From Clostridiales bacterium (lineage in GTDB: Bacteria > Bacillota > Clostridia > Saccharofermentanales > Saccharofermentanaceae): a stretch of 64,000 bases of DNA. The stretch spans positions 186,001-250,000 of the forward strand of contig JAFWPB010000016.1 in assembly GCA_017545245.1 (NCBI GenBank). The letters run 5' to 3'. The position numbers and the translations under genes are program-made. This document shows, one piece after another, positions 8,681 through 17,637 of the stretch. Below the pieces are notes generated by a model. That model was given only the letters and a program-made list of their open reading frames with translations, made no database searches and was not told where the DNA came from. The first letter of the stretch is position 1. Each line of letters begins with the position of its first letter.

Positions 8681-8716
8681 CTTCATTCTTGGATAATTCA
8701 GGATCTTAATTCAAGA

Positions 8717-10822
8717 TCAGATATCGCCTCTCTCGAAACCATAGGACTTGCAGAGATTGGTATACTCCTGAGAAGAAACAAATCCGCGGAGGAGTTCACG
8801 ACGTGAAGCACCATCCTTAAGTCTGGTGGTCCAGTAGTTGAAACCATCTGTCTCCGGTTCTCTGTCAAGGAATGTTCTATACAGAGCTGTTACATAATCT
8901 GCATTGGAAGACTTCTTGTTCATGTATTCTTCAGACTCGAAGAACTGCTTGCCAAGTTCTGCACCGGTGATGTCACGGTTTGTAAGTCTGAGAGACCAGT
9001 ATCTGAGGCCTTTCTGCTCAGGCTCACGTCCGAGGCACTTGGTGTAAAGTCTTGTTGAGAATTCAACGGAAGATTCAGACGGCTCGGTAGCCTTAGCATT
9101 CGGAGCACCCGGATTTACACCGTACTTCGCGCAGAGGTTGCACCACTCAGCAGAATCAACAAAGCTTTCGATTACTTCCTGACGGGAATGGCCATTCTTC
9201 AGCCAGTCCTTCCAGAAGTCGAAACCGCCCTTTTCAGGCTCACGGTCAAAGAAAGTCTTATAGAGTGTTGTCAGGAATTCATCATCAGTAGTATTCTTCT
9301 GCAGGAACTCAGGACCTGTGAGGAAGAAGAGTGCGCAGTAACCACCTGTGAACTCGCCGTTGGTAACTTTCTCAACCCAGAAATCTTTTCCCTCTTTTTC
9401 GGACTCTCTTCCGAGAGCTACGTTGTAAAGACGCTCAACGAAGTCAGCAAAGGAAAGCTTATGAGTCTTCGGAGCTTCTTTCCACTTAGCAACAAGCTTC
9501 ATGTCCTGTGTAACAATAATGGAGAAGTCAAACTTCACATCGCCATAGTACCAGCCTGCAAAGAAGAAACCCGCTTTGATCGGATCTGCCGGCTTGGTAG
9601 CTGTCTGTCCATAAACGACCTTCTGCTCCGGAACTCCGGGAATATCAAAAGATACAGTATAGAGGTTGCTGACAGTATACATCTTACCGTCATCTGTCTT
9701 TACTGAACGATAGCCTTCTTTCAAAGTCTTAACGGAAACTGCAGAAGAAAATGTACCGCCAGAGACAAACTTCTCGATTTTATTGTTTCCGGAACCATAA
9801 GCATATGTTCCGATCGGTTCTGCGTTTGCACTCTTAAATGTACCGCCTGTGACCTCAATCACCGGAGCACCATTCGGGTAACCGCAGTTATCTACTGCAA
9901 GCGCATCACCTGTAGAATAAGCGCCATTGTTGTAGTACTTGTAAGCAGCCTTCGCACCGGTTGCTTCCATCGTACCACCTGAAATCTTAAGATTACCGGA
10001 CTTCATGTAAACAGCGGTTGCACCAGTGATCGTACCGCCGCCGATCGTCATAACACCGGAAGGCAGATAAACCGCGATGCTTTCGCTCTTTAATGTACCG
10101 CCTAAGATCTTCATTGTGCCGACTTTTTCGCTTGAGCCATTTGTTGTGAGAGCAAAGAGTTTGGAATTGATTGTACCAGCCGTCATGCTGAATGTAGCGG
10201 AGCAGTCTGCCAAAGCTACGCCGTAGCCCTGGGAATTGATAACACCGCCTGAAACATTGATGCTCGGCTGGTTCTTATTGAATGCATATACTGCATATCC
10301 CTTTGCATTGCCGGCATTGATCGTACCGCCCTTGATATCGATACTGCCGCTGTTAACGGAAACAGCACATTCAGCGGAAGTTTCGATCGAACCACTTTCC
10401 AGTACGAACTTTCCGGCAGATGCGTAGATACCATACTGTCCACTGTGAACAAATTTACCTGATGCACTCGAGGAACTGTCCTTAACGGTAACAACTGCAT
10501 TACTTGTAATAGCAAACGGGTACATCTGCGAACTCGTGTTTTTATAAGTAAAACCGTTCAGATCCAATGTCAGGTTCTTGCTGATATTCGGCAGATCAGC
10601 AGAACTGCTGTCGGCGATGAGTGTGATCGTGTCACCCGCCTTGGCTGCTTTCACCGCATTTCCTAACGAGGAATATGTGTCTGAACCGATCTTAGCCACA
10701 TCTGCGCTAGCACGTACCAGTGTACCTGCACCTGCGTACACACCCAAGAATAAGGACATCGAAACAATTGCGGATGCAATCGACAAGAGACGATGACCCT
10801 TCTTCGATTTTCCAAATAGCAT
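8717..10822 (-). CDS. Secreted beta-helix/InlB-repeat/DUF4214 protein
   Basis: Exported protein of 701 aa. A signal peptide (about 1-38, KSKKGHRLLSIASAIVSMSL) precedes a right-handed beta-helix-like region of GG(T/S)I-type rungs (about 60-375), one InlB/Listeria-Bacteroides repeat (about 385-455, ending FAGWYYGD...LVAKWKE) and four DUF4214 half-repeats (about 460-700, each with a LY..F.DREPE..G..(F/Y)W core). The start at 10822 is set by AAAGGAGGGAACC; the open frame continues 51 codons upstream without support. A paralogue with the same C-terminus follows upstream. DUF4214 occurs in secreted and surface proteins, and its function is not established. Probably cell-surface adhesion or carbohydrate contact (inference). 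Confidence 0.88.
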   Translation of the reverse strand: MLFGKSKKGHRLLSIASAIVSMSLFLGVYAGAGTLVRASADVAKIGSDTYSSLGNAVKAAKAGDTITLIADSSSADLPNISKNLTLDLNGFTYKNTSSQMYPFAITSNAVVTVKDSSSSASGKFVHSGQYGIYASAGKFVLESGSIETSAECAVSVNSGSIDIKGGTINAGNAKGYAVYAFNKNQPSINVSGGVINSQGYGVALADCSATFSMTAGTINSKLFALTTNGSSEKVGTMKILGGTLKSESIAVYLPSGVMTIGGGTITGATAVYMKSGNLKISGGTMEATGAKAAYKYYNNGAYSTGDALAVDNCGYPNGAPVIEVTGGTFKSANAEPIGTYAYGSGNNKIEKFVSGGTFSSAVSVKTLKEGYRSVKTDDGKMYTVSNLYTVSFDIPGVPEQKVVYGQTATKPADPIKAGFFFAGWYYGDVKFDFSIIVTQDMKLVAKWKEAPKTHKLSFADFVERLYNVALGRESEKEGKDFWVEKVTNGEFTGGYCALFFLTGPEFLQKNTTDDEFLTTLYKTFFDREPEKGGFDFWKDWLKNGHSRQEVIESFVDSAEWCNLCAKYGVNPGAPNAKATEPSESSVEFSTRLYTKCLGREPEQKGLRYWSLRLTNRDITGAELGKQFFESEEYMNKKSSNADYVTALYRTFLDREPETDGFNYWTTRLKDGASRRELLRGFVSSQEYTNLCKSYGFERGDI

Positions 10823-10934
10823 AAAGGTTCCCTCCTTTAACCATGTAGTTAATGAAATCATACCCATCGGGCCACATGACCCCGACAAAGCTTGTACCCT
10901 GAAAAACCTCTTCTCCCCATAGATACATAATTCT

Positions 10935-10963
10935 ATTCTACACATCAAATGCCTTATTTTCAA
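10935..10963 (-). promoter_or_regulatory. Predicted promoter of the 701-aa DUF4214 gene
   Basis: Minus strand -35 TTGAAA (10963-10958) and -10 TAGAAT (10940-10935), spacer 17 bp. This leaves a leader of about 105 nt containing a GC-rich hairpin near 10866-10885 (CGGG...CCCG). I could not match the leader to a known riboswitch. Confidence 0.5.
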
Positions 10964-11031
10964 CAAGATTTTCATTTTTATTTGAGACTTTTTATCCCGT
11001 GCAGATTATTACATTCCGAAGACAAAAGAAC

Positions 11032-11065
11032 TGCCCCCGTTGCTGGGAATTCAGCAGCAGGGGCA
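11032..11065 (-). terminator. Intrinsic terminator
   Basis: Stem TGCCCCCGTTGCTG / CAGCAGCAGGGGCA around a 6-nt loop, downstream of the 691-aa DUF4214 gene and followed on the minus strand by TTCTTTTG. Between it and that gene's stop (11066-11154) I see no gene. Confidence 0.7.
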
Positions 11066-11154
11066 TATAAAATTACTTTTCCGTTACATCCGAAAAGATG
11101 TGCTTTTCATGGGGAATCCTGAACAAGAAATCAAACATTCACATGTGTGTTTTC

Positions 11155-13230
11155 TTAGAGGGTCCCTTTCTCAATTCCATAGGACAGACAGATCTCCGTA
11201 AACTCTTTCGAATCAACAAAGCCACGGAGGACATTTTCACGAGCTTCGCCCTGATCGAGCTGTCCTACCCAGTATTTCAGGCCATCTGCTTCCGGTTCAC
11301 GATTCATGAACGTTCTGTAGAGTCGTGTGACGTATTCTTTGTTGTCCGTCTTGAAGTTCACAAACTCATCGGACTCGAAGAAGAACTTCGCACATCCGGC
11401 ACCATCCTTTTCCAGGTTGGTAAGGGCCAGGCTCCAGTACTCCAGGCCTTCCGCTTCTGCTTCTCTACCGAGGCACTTGGTATACATTCTCTCTGCAAAT
11501 CCTTTTGCCGAAACAGACGGGATCTCTGCTTTGGCTGTAGGTGCACCGGACTTAATTCCATACTTCGCACAAAGATTGCACCATTCCTTGGAGTCAACAA
11601 AAGACTTCACCACATCGGCACGTTCATGGCCTTCCTTCAAGAACTTCTGCCAGAAAGCAAAACCTTCCTTCTCAGGTTCACGGTCAAAGAACGTCTTATA
11701 AACTGTCTTCAGGAATTCGTCATCAGTAGTCTTCTTCTGGAGGAACTCCGGGCTAGTCAAAAAATATAACGCACATCCGCCACCTGTGTAGGCGTCGGTC
11801 TTCACCTGTTCAACCCAGAATTCTTTTCCTTCTGCATCCGATTCACGGTTAAAAGCAACACTGTAGAGCCTTTCCATGAAATCGCCGAATTCATATGTCG
11901 GCTCCGCCGCTTCTTCCCACACTGCAAAAAGAACTGTGTCTTCTTTGAGTTTTGTTTTGAAACTGAACGCCTTGCGCTCTTCTTTATCATTCGTGTCCAA
12001 CGTCCAGTACTTGAACTCAAAACCTTCCTTCTTAGGATCCTCCGGTTTCACTACCGTTCCATTGAGCTTGACCATCTGTGCATCCACATCCGAACCACCC
12101 TCGGTTTCGAAATTCACGATCCACATATCTTCCTTAGCCCACTGTGCGTAGAACGACACATTCTCAGCGAAGAGATTTCCCGGAAGTTCGTGGTCCGCTC
12201 TGTAAAGATGTCCCAGATTCTCCTTGCCTGTAGACCATGCCACAAACTGATATTCTTCTTTTTCGAACGGGCACTTCAACAGTATCATGGGATCCAGAGC
12301 ATTATGAATGCAGGACACAAGGCCCTCATCCTGCTCATTTATTCCGCCGTTACCGGCATAAACGATCTCGATCTCCCTGACTGTAACAGTCCAGTCTTCG
12401 ATGATATATGTTTTTCTTCCTTCGTTATTCTCAATGGCAAACTTCTCCGGGTAGACCTCTACCAGAAACTTGGCCTGCGGATTCTCTGTATCATCTTTCT
12501 TGGCAAACCAGACATCCCAGGTCAGAGCAGACTTATCTTCCAGATGACTCTCGATCTCACTCAAATCCGCGCGGAACGGAACATGGGCATCGTAACGGCC
12601 TGCATCTCCCGGGTTTTCACGAGGATTCTCATCGGTATACTTGGAAAACGCTTCCCAGGTCTTACCTCCATCAAGGCTGATCACGTAAGCATCCCTCTCA
12701 ATGTCTGCCGGAGATACAAACGATATCCACAATGAATATTCATCCTGCTCGATCACGGTAATGTGGTCGAATTTGATACCGTTGTCAGTTAATACGCCTT
12801 CGAACATCGGGAAGACATTCGGATCGATCTCCCAGCCATTGTTCAGAAGTTCCCATGTTGCTTTGATCATGATGTTCTTCGTGACCGGAGTCTTCAGATC
12901 ATAAGGCTCGTCATACAAGGTCCAGCCTTTAAACTTGTGGCAGCTTCCCCAATCCGGATCCGGCACTTCCGTCACACTCGGATCCTGCTGTTTGGCAATG
13001 GCCAGAGCCGCATCATAAGCACTCTGTCCTTCCTCAACCGGAAGAATGATCGGTTCATCTCCATTCTGAAGATCGATGGTCACCGTGTACTTGGCCGCCT
13101 CCGCATCCTCATCGGCAAGTGCTTTTCCCGTATTACCAAAGATCAAAAACGCACTCAACAGCATGGCCGCTATGACGATCCACGCCCACTTTCTTGATTG
13201 AGTCTGATGTAAAACACTACTAACTGTCAT
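11155..13230 (-). CDS. Secreted InlB-repeat/DUF4214 protein
   Basis: Exported protein of 691 aa, paralogous at its C-terminus to the neighbouring 701-aa protein. A signal/anchor helix (about 14-32) is followed by beta-rich sequence with three Flg_new/InlB-like repeats (for example CHKFKGWTLYDEPYD, FVAWSTGKENLGH, FKYWTLDTNDKEER) and four DUF4214 half-repeats (about 458-690). AAGGAGGGATG precedes the ATG at 13230. No LPXTG or other known wall anchor is visible, so attachment may depend on the DUF4214 module or the protein may be released (inference). An independent promoter is not obvious in the 64-bp gap to the upstream gene. Confidence 0.85.
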   Translation of the reverse strand: MTVSSVLHQTQSRKWAWIVIAAMLLSAFLIFGNTGKALADEDAEAAKYTVTIDLQNGDEPIILPVEEGQSAYDAALAIAKQQDPSVTEVPDPDWGSCHKFKGWTLYDEPYDLKTPVTKNIMIKATWELLNNGWEIDPNVFPMFEGVLTDNGIKFDHITVIEQDEYSLWISFVSPADIERDAYVISLDGGKTWEAFSKYTDENPRENPGDAGRYDAHVPFRADLSEIESHLEDKSALTWDVWFAKKDDTENPQAKFLVEVYPEKFAIENNEGRKTYIIEDWTVTVREIEIVYAGNGGINEQDEGLVSCIHNALDPMILLKCPFEKEEYQFVAWSTGKENLGHLYRADHELPGNLFAENVSFYAQWAKEDMWIVNFETEGGSDVDAQMVKLNGTVVKPEDPKKEGFEFKYWTLDTNDKEERKAFSFKTKLKEDTVLFAVWEEAAEPTYEFGDFMERLYSVAFNRESDAEGKEFWVEQVKTDAYTGGGCALYFLTSPEFLQKKTTDDEFLKTVYKTFFDREPEKEGFAFWQKFLKEGHERADVVKSFVDSKEWCNLCAKYGIKSGAPTAKAEIPSVSAKGFAERMYTKCLGREAEAEGLEYWSLALTNLEKDGAGCAKFFFESDEFVNFKTDNKEYVTRLYRTFMNREPEADGLKYWVGQLDQGEARENVLRGFVDSKEFTEICLSYGIEKGTL

Positions 13231-13294
13231 TATTCATCCCTCCTTCGTAACAAGAAATGTTATTGCTTTTTTCTTCCTGAAAAGAACTTGCGCC

Positions 13295-15088
13295 TCAACT
13301 GATCGGTTCAAAGTCGGCGGCACCGTGTTTGCAGAGCGGACATACGATATCGTCCGGAAGCTCGTCGCCTTCGTAAACATATCCGCATACCTTGCAGACA
13401 AATCCCTTCTTGCCTTCCGTCTCCGGCTTCGGCTTCACGTTCTTCTGGTAGTACGTATACGTCATCGTCTCCTTGTCGCTGAGCACGCGTGCCTCGGTGA
13501 CGGAGCAGATAAACATACCATGTGTATCGAGGTCCACATAATCTTCCACCTTCAAAGACATGAAAGAATTGATGTAACGGCTCAGGAAAATAAGTCCGTT
13601 ATCGGAACGCAGGTTCTCGTCGGAACCGGCAAACTTATCCACATTGCGGCCACTCTGGAATCCATATGTTTCAAAAACCTTGAAAGGCGCTTCCACAGAG
13701 AGGCAGTTCACATTCATCACACCCGTCTGCTTGATGACGTGATGCGAATAGTTCTGCTTGTTGATCGTTACCGCGATGCGGTTCGGGGTATTGGTGACCT
13801 GCGTCACAGTATTCACGATTAGGCCGTTATCCTTCTTGCCGTCATTTGATGTGACGACATAGAGGCCATAACCGATATTGAAAAGCGCTGTCAAATCATT
13901 CTTGTTTGCCGTGTCTTCCTTCTGTGCAAGATAATCCTGGCAAAGCTCCTGCGCCATGGCTTCCAGCTGTGCTTTGGAGTCATCGTTCAAGGCCGACATG
14001 ATCTTGACATTGTTCTCGGTATACGTAATATTCTTGGACTTCTCCAGCATCGCCTTCATCGTACGGATCGCCTGCGGTGCCCAGGAACCATTCTCGATCA
14101 TACCGATCGTCTTGTTCTGGAACTGGCGTTCTGTCAGGTGATGAATGAATTCACGCATGAACGGGAACACATCCGCGTTATATGTCGTCGTCGCAAGGAC
14201 AATTCTGCCATAGCGGAACGCATCCTCGACACACTCTGCCATATCCTCACGGGCAAGATCATTTACAACCACCTTCGGGCAGCCATTGCTCTTCAACTTC
14301 TCCGCAAGAAGCTCCACTGCTTTTTTCGTATTACCGTAAACAGACGTATAGAAGATCGCGATGCCATCGCTCTCCACGCCGTAACTGGACCATGTATCAT
14401 AGAGCTTGAGATAAGGAGAAAGATCTCCTGTCAAAACCGGACCATGGAGCGGGCAGATCGTCTTGATCTCCAGAGCCGCCGCTTTTTTCAGGACAGCCTG
14501 TACCTGCGCACCATATTTTCCGACGATACCAATATAGTAACGTCTTGCTTCACACGCCCAATCTTCTTCCACATCCAGTGCGCCGAACTTTCCAAACCCG
14601 TCCGCCGAGAAAAGCACTTTATCATAAGCATCGTACGTCATCAGTACTTCCGGCCAGTGTACCATCGGCGCGGCTACAAAGTGCAGGACATGCTTTCCAA
14701 GAGGAAGAGTATCGCCTTCACCTACAACGATCCTGCGGTCTTCAAACTCCGTGCCAAAGAAGTTCTTCATCATGGTAAATGCTTTCGCGGAAGAGACGAT
14801 CGTTGCCTCCGGATAATTCTTCATAAAGTTCACGATGTTGGCGGAATGATCCGGCTCCATGTGCTGTACGACCAGATAGTCCGGAGTCTTCCCGTCAAGT
14901 GCTTTTTCCAGGTTATCAAGCCACTCATGGGTGAAATTCCGGTCCACTGTATCCATGACCGCAACCTTATAATCTGCAACCACGTACGAATTGTATGCCA
15001 TGCCGTTCGGGACCACATACTGTCCTTCAAAAAGATCGATCTGATGATCGTTTACGCCAACATACTTGATATCATTACTAATAAACAT
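13295..15088 (-). CDS. Flavodiiron protein fused to flavin reductase and rubredoxin
   Basis: Oxygen (or NO) reductase of anaerobes, 597 aa. A metallo-beta-lactamase-like diiron domain (about 1-240; ligand motif HMEPDH and later CPLHGP) is followed by a flavodoxin domain (about 245-385, FYTSVYGNTKKA), a flavin-reductase-like FMN domain (about 415-540) and a C-terminal rubredoxin ([10 protein letters not shown]...CPLCKHG). Carrying both electron-delivery modules on one chain makes it largely self-contained. The start at 15088 is set by GTGAGG eight bases upstream and by homologous N-termini; the frame extends to 15130, overlapping the upstream stop. It would reduce O2 to water as part of the oxidative-stress set here. 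Confidence 0.92.
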   Translation of the reverse strand: MFISNDIKYVGVNDHQIDLFEGQYVVPNGMAYNSYVVADYKVAVMDTVDRNFTHEWLDNLEKALDGKTPDYLVVQHMEPDHSANIVNFMKNYPEATIVSSAKAFTMMKNFFGTEFEDRRIVVGEGDTLPLGKHVLHFVAAPMVHWPEVLMTYDAYDKVLFSADGFGKFGALDVEEDWACEARRYYIGIVGKYGAQVQAVLKKAAALEIKTICPLHGPVLTGDLSPYLKLYDTWSSYGVESDGIAIFYTSVYGNTKKAVELLAEKLKSNGCPKVVVNDLAREDMAECVEDAFRYGRIVLATTTYNADVFPFMREFIHHLTERQFQNKTIGMIENGSWAPQAIRTMKAMLEKSKNITYTENNVKIMSALNDDSKAQLEAMAQELCQDYLAQKEDTANKNDLTALFNIGYGLYVVTSNDGKKDNGLIVNTVTQVTNTPNRIAVTINKQNYSHHVIKQTGVMNVNCLSVEAPFKVFETYGFQSGRNVDKFAGSDENLRSDNGLIFLSRYINSFMSLKVEDYVDLDTHGMFICSVTEARVLSDKETMTYTYYQKNVKPKPETEGKKGFVCKVCGYVYEGDELPDDIVCPLCKHGAADFEPIS

Positions 15089-15126
15089 ATTCATTTCCTC
15101 ACATGTAATTTTTTTCGCCAGATCGG

Positions 15127-16512
15127 TCATTCTTTCTGGCCGTTGTCTTTCTTTCTAGTCTTCACAATGATGATCACTACCACTACTGCCACCACGACAA
15201 TGATCGCAATCCAGATGAAGATGCAAAGACCAAGAGGCTGCGGGCAGAATCCGCAGAGTGAACACTTCTTTTCCTCTTTCTTTTCTTTTTCTGCTCTTCC
15301 GAATGCAGGGTGCTCGGTCGGAGTCGGTGTATCATCCGGCACTTCCGTCGGTGTCGGATCTTTCTTATCTTCGATCTTCGTCGTCTTGAACGTCAGCACA
15401 TCGGAATATTCGGAGCTGAAGGCATCGATACCCTCAACGTTCTGCTCACAATAGTATCTGCAACGGATCTCCAGTTCGGAACCATCCGGGATCACTTTTC
15501 CATCATTGAGCCATGTGGTCAGTTCCCACAAATGTTCGCCCGGCTTGATGTCACGCTCGCCATTAAGCGGGATCCATTCATCGTCCCCCTTCAGTCTGGC
15601 CTCCGTTTCAATAAAAACATATCCACCGTTACCATGCACATTTGTAACTTTTGTAATAAACTCATCAGTAACAGCAAGCTTATATCCGGCATACGGCATA
15701 TCGCTGTCAGAAGACGGTTCGATCAGACGAAGCTCGGAAATCTCCGGCTTAGGAAGATCTTTCTCAGAAATCGGCTCGTATGCTTTCACATCTTTACCGT
15801 AACCGCAAATTTCAGACCAGTCGGAATAGAAGAACTTATAGCCATCATCTATAGTAGAAGTATAAGTTTTAGCGATCAGTCTCGCGCGGAAATAAGCCGT
15901 ATGCTTGGTAAAATCGATGTGTAAGGATTCTGTTTCCTCGTCATAAGTGTACTGGTCGGGATTCAACTGATCTTTCACTCCCGGAGTCTTTGTTTCCGGA
16001 TTTCCGTACCAGCGTTCATTATTCGGCAAACCTCGCATGAGCCAGGCTTCATGGACTGTATCCGTCGAGTTACTCAAAGGTAATTCCACCACATCCCATT
16101 CACTGACCCGGCAAAACCCTGTCTCAGGATCATAACCAAAACTGCAATCCACATGGCCATCCCAGTATTCCGGCTTATAGTGCCAGCCGCTGACAGGATC
16201 ATTGACATCATCGATTGCCCAGTCGACCTGCAGACATACATTCAGTTCTTCAAAATCATACGGTGCGAAAAATTCATCGCCCTTATCGTCGGCCCTTGCT
16301 TCCTCCATCTTCGAAATGAAGTCCATTATACCGTCATCCACACTTGCCGCGAACTGCATCGTCGTCGGGGAGTCATTTCCCTCGAGCCAGTTGACCGAAA
16401 CCTTCGGTGCTTTCAAATCAAACGGAAGCTTCGAATTATCCGCTAAAACTGAGAATGCCAGAGTCGGCAGCAGCATCGCTCCTGCCAATAGCGTCGCTAA
16501 AAGCTTCTTCAT
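15127..16512 (-). CDS. Membrane-anchored surface protein with Cys-rich juxtamembrane motif
   Basis: Not a family I can name with confidence. The 461-aa product has a signal peptide (MKKLLATLLAGAMLLPTLAF), an extracellular region of about 370 residues rich in Trp, Asp and Tyr, a Thr-Pro linker (DPTPTEVPDDTPTPTEHP), a cluster CSLCGFCPQPLGLC directly before one strong transmembrane helix (about 430-450), and a basic tail KTRKKDNGQ. GGGAGGTATTT precedes the ATG at 16512. Its upstream region carries the seven-unit palindrome array. The five-cysteine motif abutting the membrane may be an anchoring or assembly signal (inference). Confidence 0.8.
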   Translation of the reverse strand: MKKLLATLLAGAMLLPTLAFSVLADNSKLPFDLKAPKVSVNWLEGNDSPTTMQFAASVDDGIMDFISKMEEARADDKGDEFFAPYDFEELNVCLQVDWAIDDVNDPVSGWHYKPEYWDGHVDCSFGYDPETGFCRVSEWDVVELPLSNSTDTVHEAWLMRGLPNNERWYGNPETKTPGVKDQLNPDQYTYDEETESLHIDFTKHTAYFRARLIAKTYTSTIDDGYKFFYSDWSEICGYGKDVKAYEPISEKDLPKPEISELRLIEPSSDSDMPYAGYKLAVTDEFITKVTNVHGNGGYVFIETEARLKGDDEWIPLNGERDIKPGEHLWELTTWLNDGKVIPDGSELEIRCRYYCEQNVEGIDAFSSEYSDVLTFKTTKIEDKKDPTPTEVPDDTPTPTEHPAFGRAEKEKKEEKKCSLCGFCPQPLGLCIFIWIAIIVVVAVVVVIIIVKTRKKDNGQKE

Positions 16513-16618
16513 AAATACCTCCCAAATCCAGTGTTCATCGGACCTTCGTCCATCGAACGGCCTCAACCCCAAAGAAACAAGAATCCTTCGCTGTGCGAAA
16601 AGAACTCAATACAATTTT

Positions 16619-16624
16619 ATTATA
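16619..16624 (-). promoter_or_regulatory. Predicted -10 box of the surface-protein gene
   Basis: TATAAT on the minus strand, about 107 bp upstream of the start codon. At a 17-bp spacing the -35 position reads AAGACC, a poor match, and the first unit of the palindrome array begins just beyond it at 16649. A weak -35 next to an array of sites fits an activator-dependent promoter. Confidence 0.5.
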
Positions 16625-16648
16625 GCATACACACCACCGTCGGTCTTC

Positions 16649-16922
16649 TTTTTTCCAACCCTAGGTGCGAAGCTTTATCCCCCTCCCGGATTTTTCCAAC
16701 CCTAGGTCGGATTTCTGAAGAAGCGGCTTTATTTTTCCAACCCTAGGTTGGAAAAACTGAAAAGCACCAGGAAATATCCAACCTAAGGTTGGAAAAAAAT
16801 GAAAGTACGAATGTGCCCCTCCAACCTAGGGTTGGAAAAAACTTGAAGCATACCGAAGCAGCGAACCTTAGGTTGGAAAAATCCAAAGGCACAAAAATGC
16901 ATCCTGCTTAGGGTTGGAAAAA
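16649..16922. repeat. Seven-unit palindrome array, 41-bp period
   Basis: Seven copies of a dyad based on TTTTTCCAACC-TAGG-TTGGAAAAA, with centres near 16663, 16704, 16745, 16785, 16828, 16869 and 16909. Spacing is 40-43 bp, about four helical turns. Units 1-2 keep only the left half (TTTTTCCAACC), units 3-5 both halves, and units 6-7 mainly the right half (GGTTGGAAAAA), so the array has overall dyad symmetry about unit 4. The intervening sequences are unique. No gene overlaps it. It fills most of the 432-bp gap between the surface-protein start and the rubrerythrin stop. The spacers and degenerate palindromes do not fit CRISPR. Confidence 0.85.
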
Positions 16923-16937
16923 TGTTCCCCTAAAAGG

Positions 16938-16978
16938 AGAGGCTGTCTCTCGCAACACCAGCCACGTGAGACAGCCTC
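16938..16978 (-). terminator. Intrinsic terminator of rubrerythrin
   Basis: Perfect 11-bp stem GAGGCTGTCTC / GAGACAGCCTC with a 19-nt loop, 26 bp after the rubrerythrin stop on the minus strand and followed by TCCTTTTAG. Confidence 0.75.
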
Positions 16979-17004
16979 TGTTTCTTTAGTGCCGTTATAA
17001 AGGA

Positions 17005-17592
17005 TCAGCCGAAGTATCTGTCAAGCAGGCCCTTCAGTGCTTTTCCATGGCGAGCCTCGTCACGTGCCATCTCGTGTACTGTATCGTGGATCGCATCCAG
17101 GTTGTTCTTCTTCGCTAAGGTAGCCAGCTCTGTCTTACCAGCTGTAGCACCGAATTCGCAGTCAACGCGCCAAGCAAGATTTGCCTTTGTGGATGCCTTC
17201 ATGTTCGGCTCGAGGTCCTCACCGAGAAGCTCTGCGAACTTTGCAGCGTGCTCGGCTTCTTCGTAAGCCGCTTTCTCCCAGTAGAGACCGATCTCCGGAT
17301 AACCTTCACGGTAAGCAATACGAGCCATGCAGAGGTACATGCCAACTTCACTGCACTCACCTGTAAAATTCGCCTTGAGCTGTTCGAAGATGTACTTTTT
17401 ATCTTCCTCAGAGATGTCCGGATTATTCTTTACAGTCTGAGCATATACACCATACTTGTGCTCTGCTGCCAGGTTAGCATTCTCTTCCATGATCTTGAAC
17501 ATTTCCTTCTTTGCCTTACAAACCGGGCACTGATCCGGAGCCTCGTCACCCTCATAAACGTAACCACATACTGAACAAACATACTTAGCCAT
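17005..17592 (-). CDS. Reverse rubrerythrin (NADH peroxidase type)
   Basis: Peroxide-scavenging diiron protein, 195 aa. An N-terminal rubredoxin-like Fe(SCys)4 site ([10 protein letters not shown]...CPVC, residues about 6-24) precedes a four-helix ferritin-like domain with the Glu/His ligands seen in [18 protein letters not shown] and MARDEARHG. This domain order is that of the reverse rubrerythrins of clostridia, which reduce H2O2 with NADH through an oxidoreductase. AAGGAG is eight bases before ATG 17592; a TTG two codons upstream is too close to it. It lies just downstream of the PerR-like gene and probably belongs to its regulon. Confidence 0.93.
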   Translation of the reverse strand: MAKYVCSVCGYVYEGDEAPDQCPVCKAKKEMFKIMEENANLAAEHKYGVYAQTVKNNPDISEEDKKYIFEQLKANFTGECSEVGMYLCMARIAYREGYPEIGLYWEKAAYEEAEHAAKFAELLGEDLEPNMKASTKANLAWRVDCEFGATAGKTELATLAKKNNLDAIHDTVHEMARDEARHGKALKGLLDRYFG

Positions 17593-17637
17593 ACTCAATT
17601 CTCCTTGTATAAAAGATTTGGGGATATGCGCAGAAGC

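Noticed and set aside
10823-10934. Riboswitch in the leader of the 701-aa DUF4214 gene
   Set aside because: There is a GC-rich hairpin, but the conserved cores of c-di-GMP, TPP, SAM, preQ1, THF and cobalamin classes were not found.
14138-15454. 438-codon plus-strand open frame
   Set aside because: It spans two well-supported minus-strand genes (FprA and the surface protein) and its translation has no recognisable domain.
16649-16922. CRISPR array
   Set aside because: Units are degenerate palindromes of 17-25 bp with spacers of about 20 bp, half-site loss is directional, and there are no cas genes in the window.
16649-16922. Replication origin (DnaA-box cluster) or integron attC array
   Set aside because: Units do not match TTATCCACA, no dnaA/dnaN is nearby, and there is no integrase or gene cassette between units.
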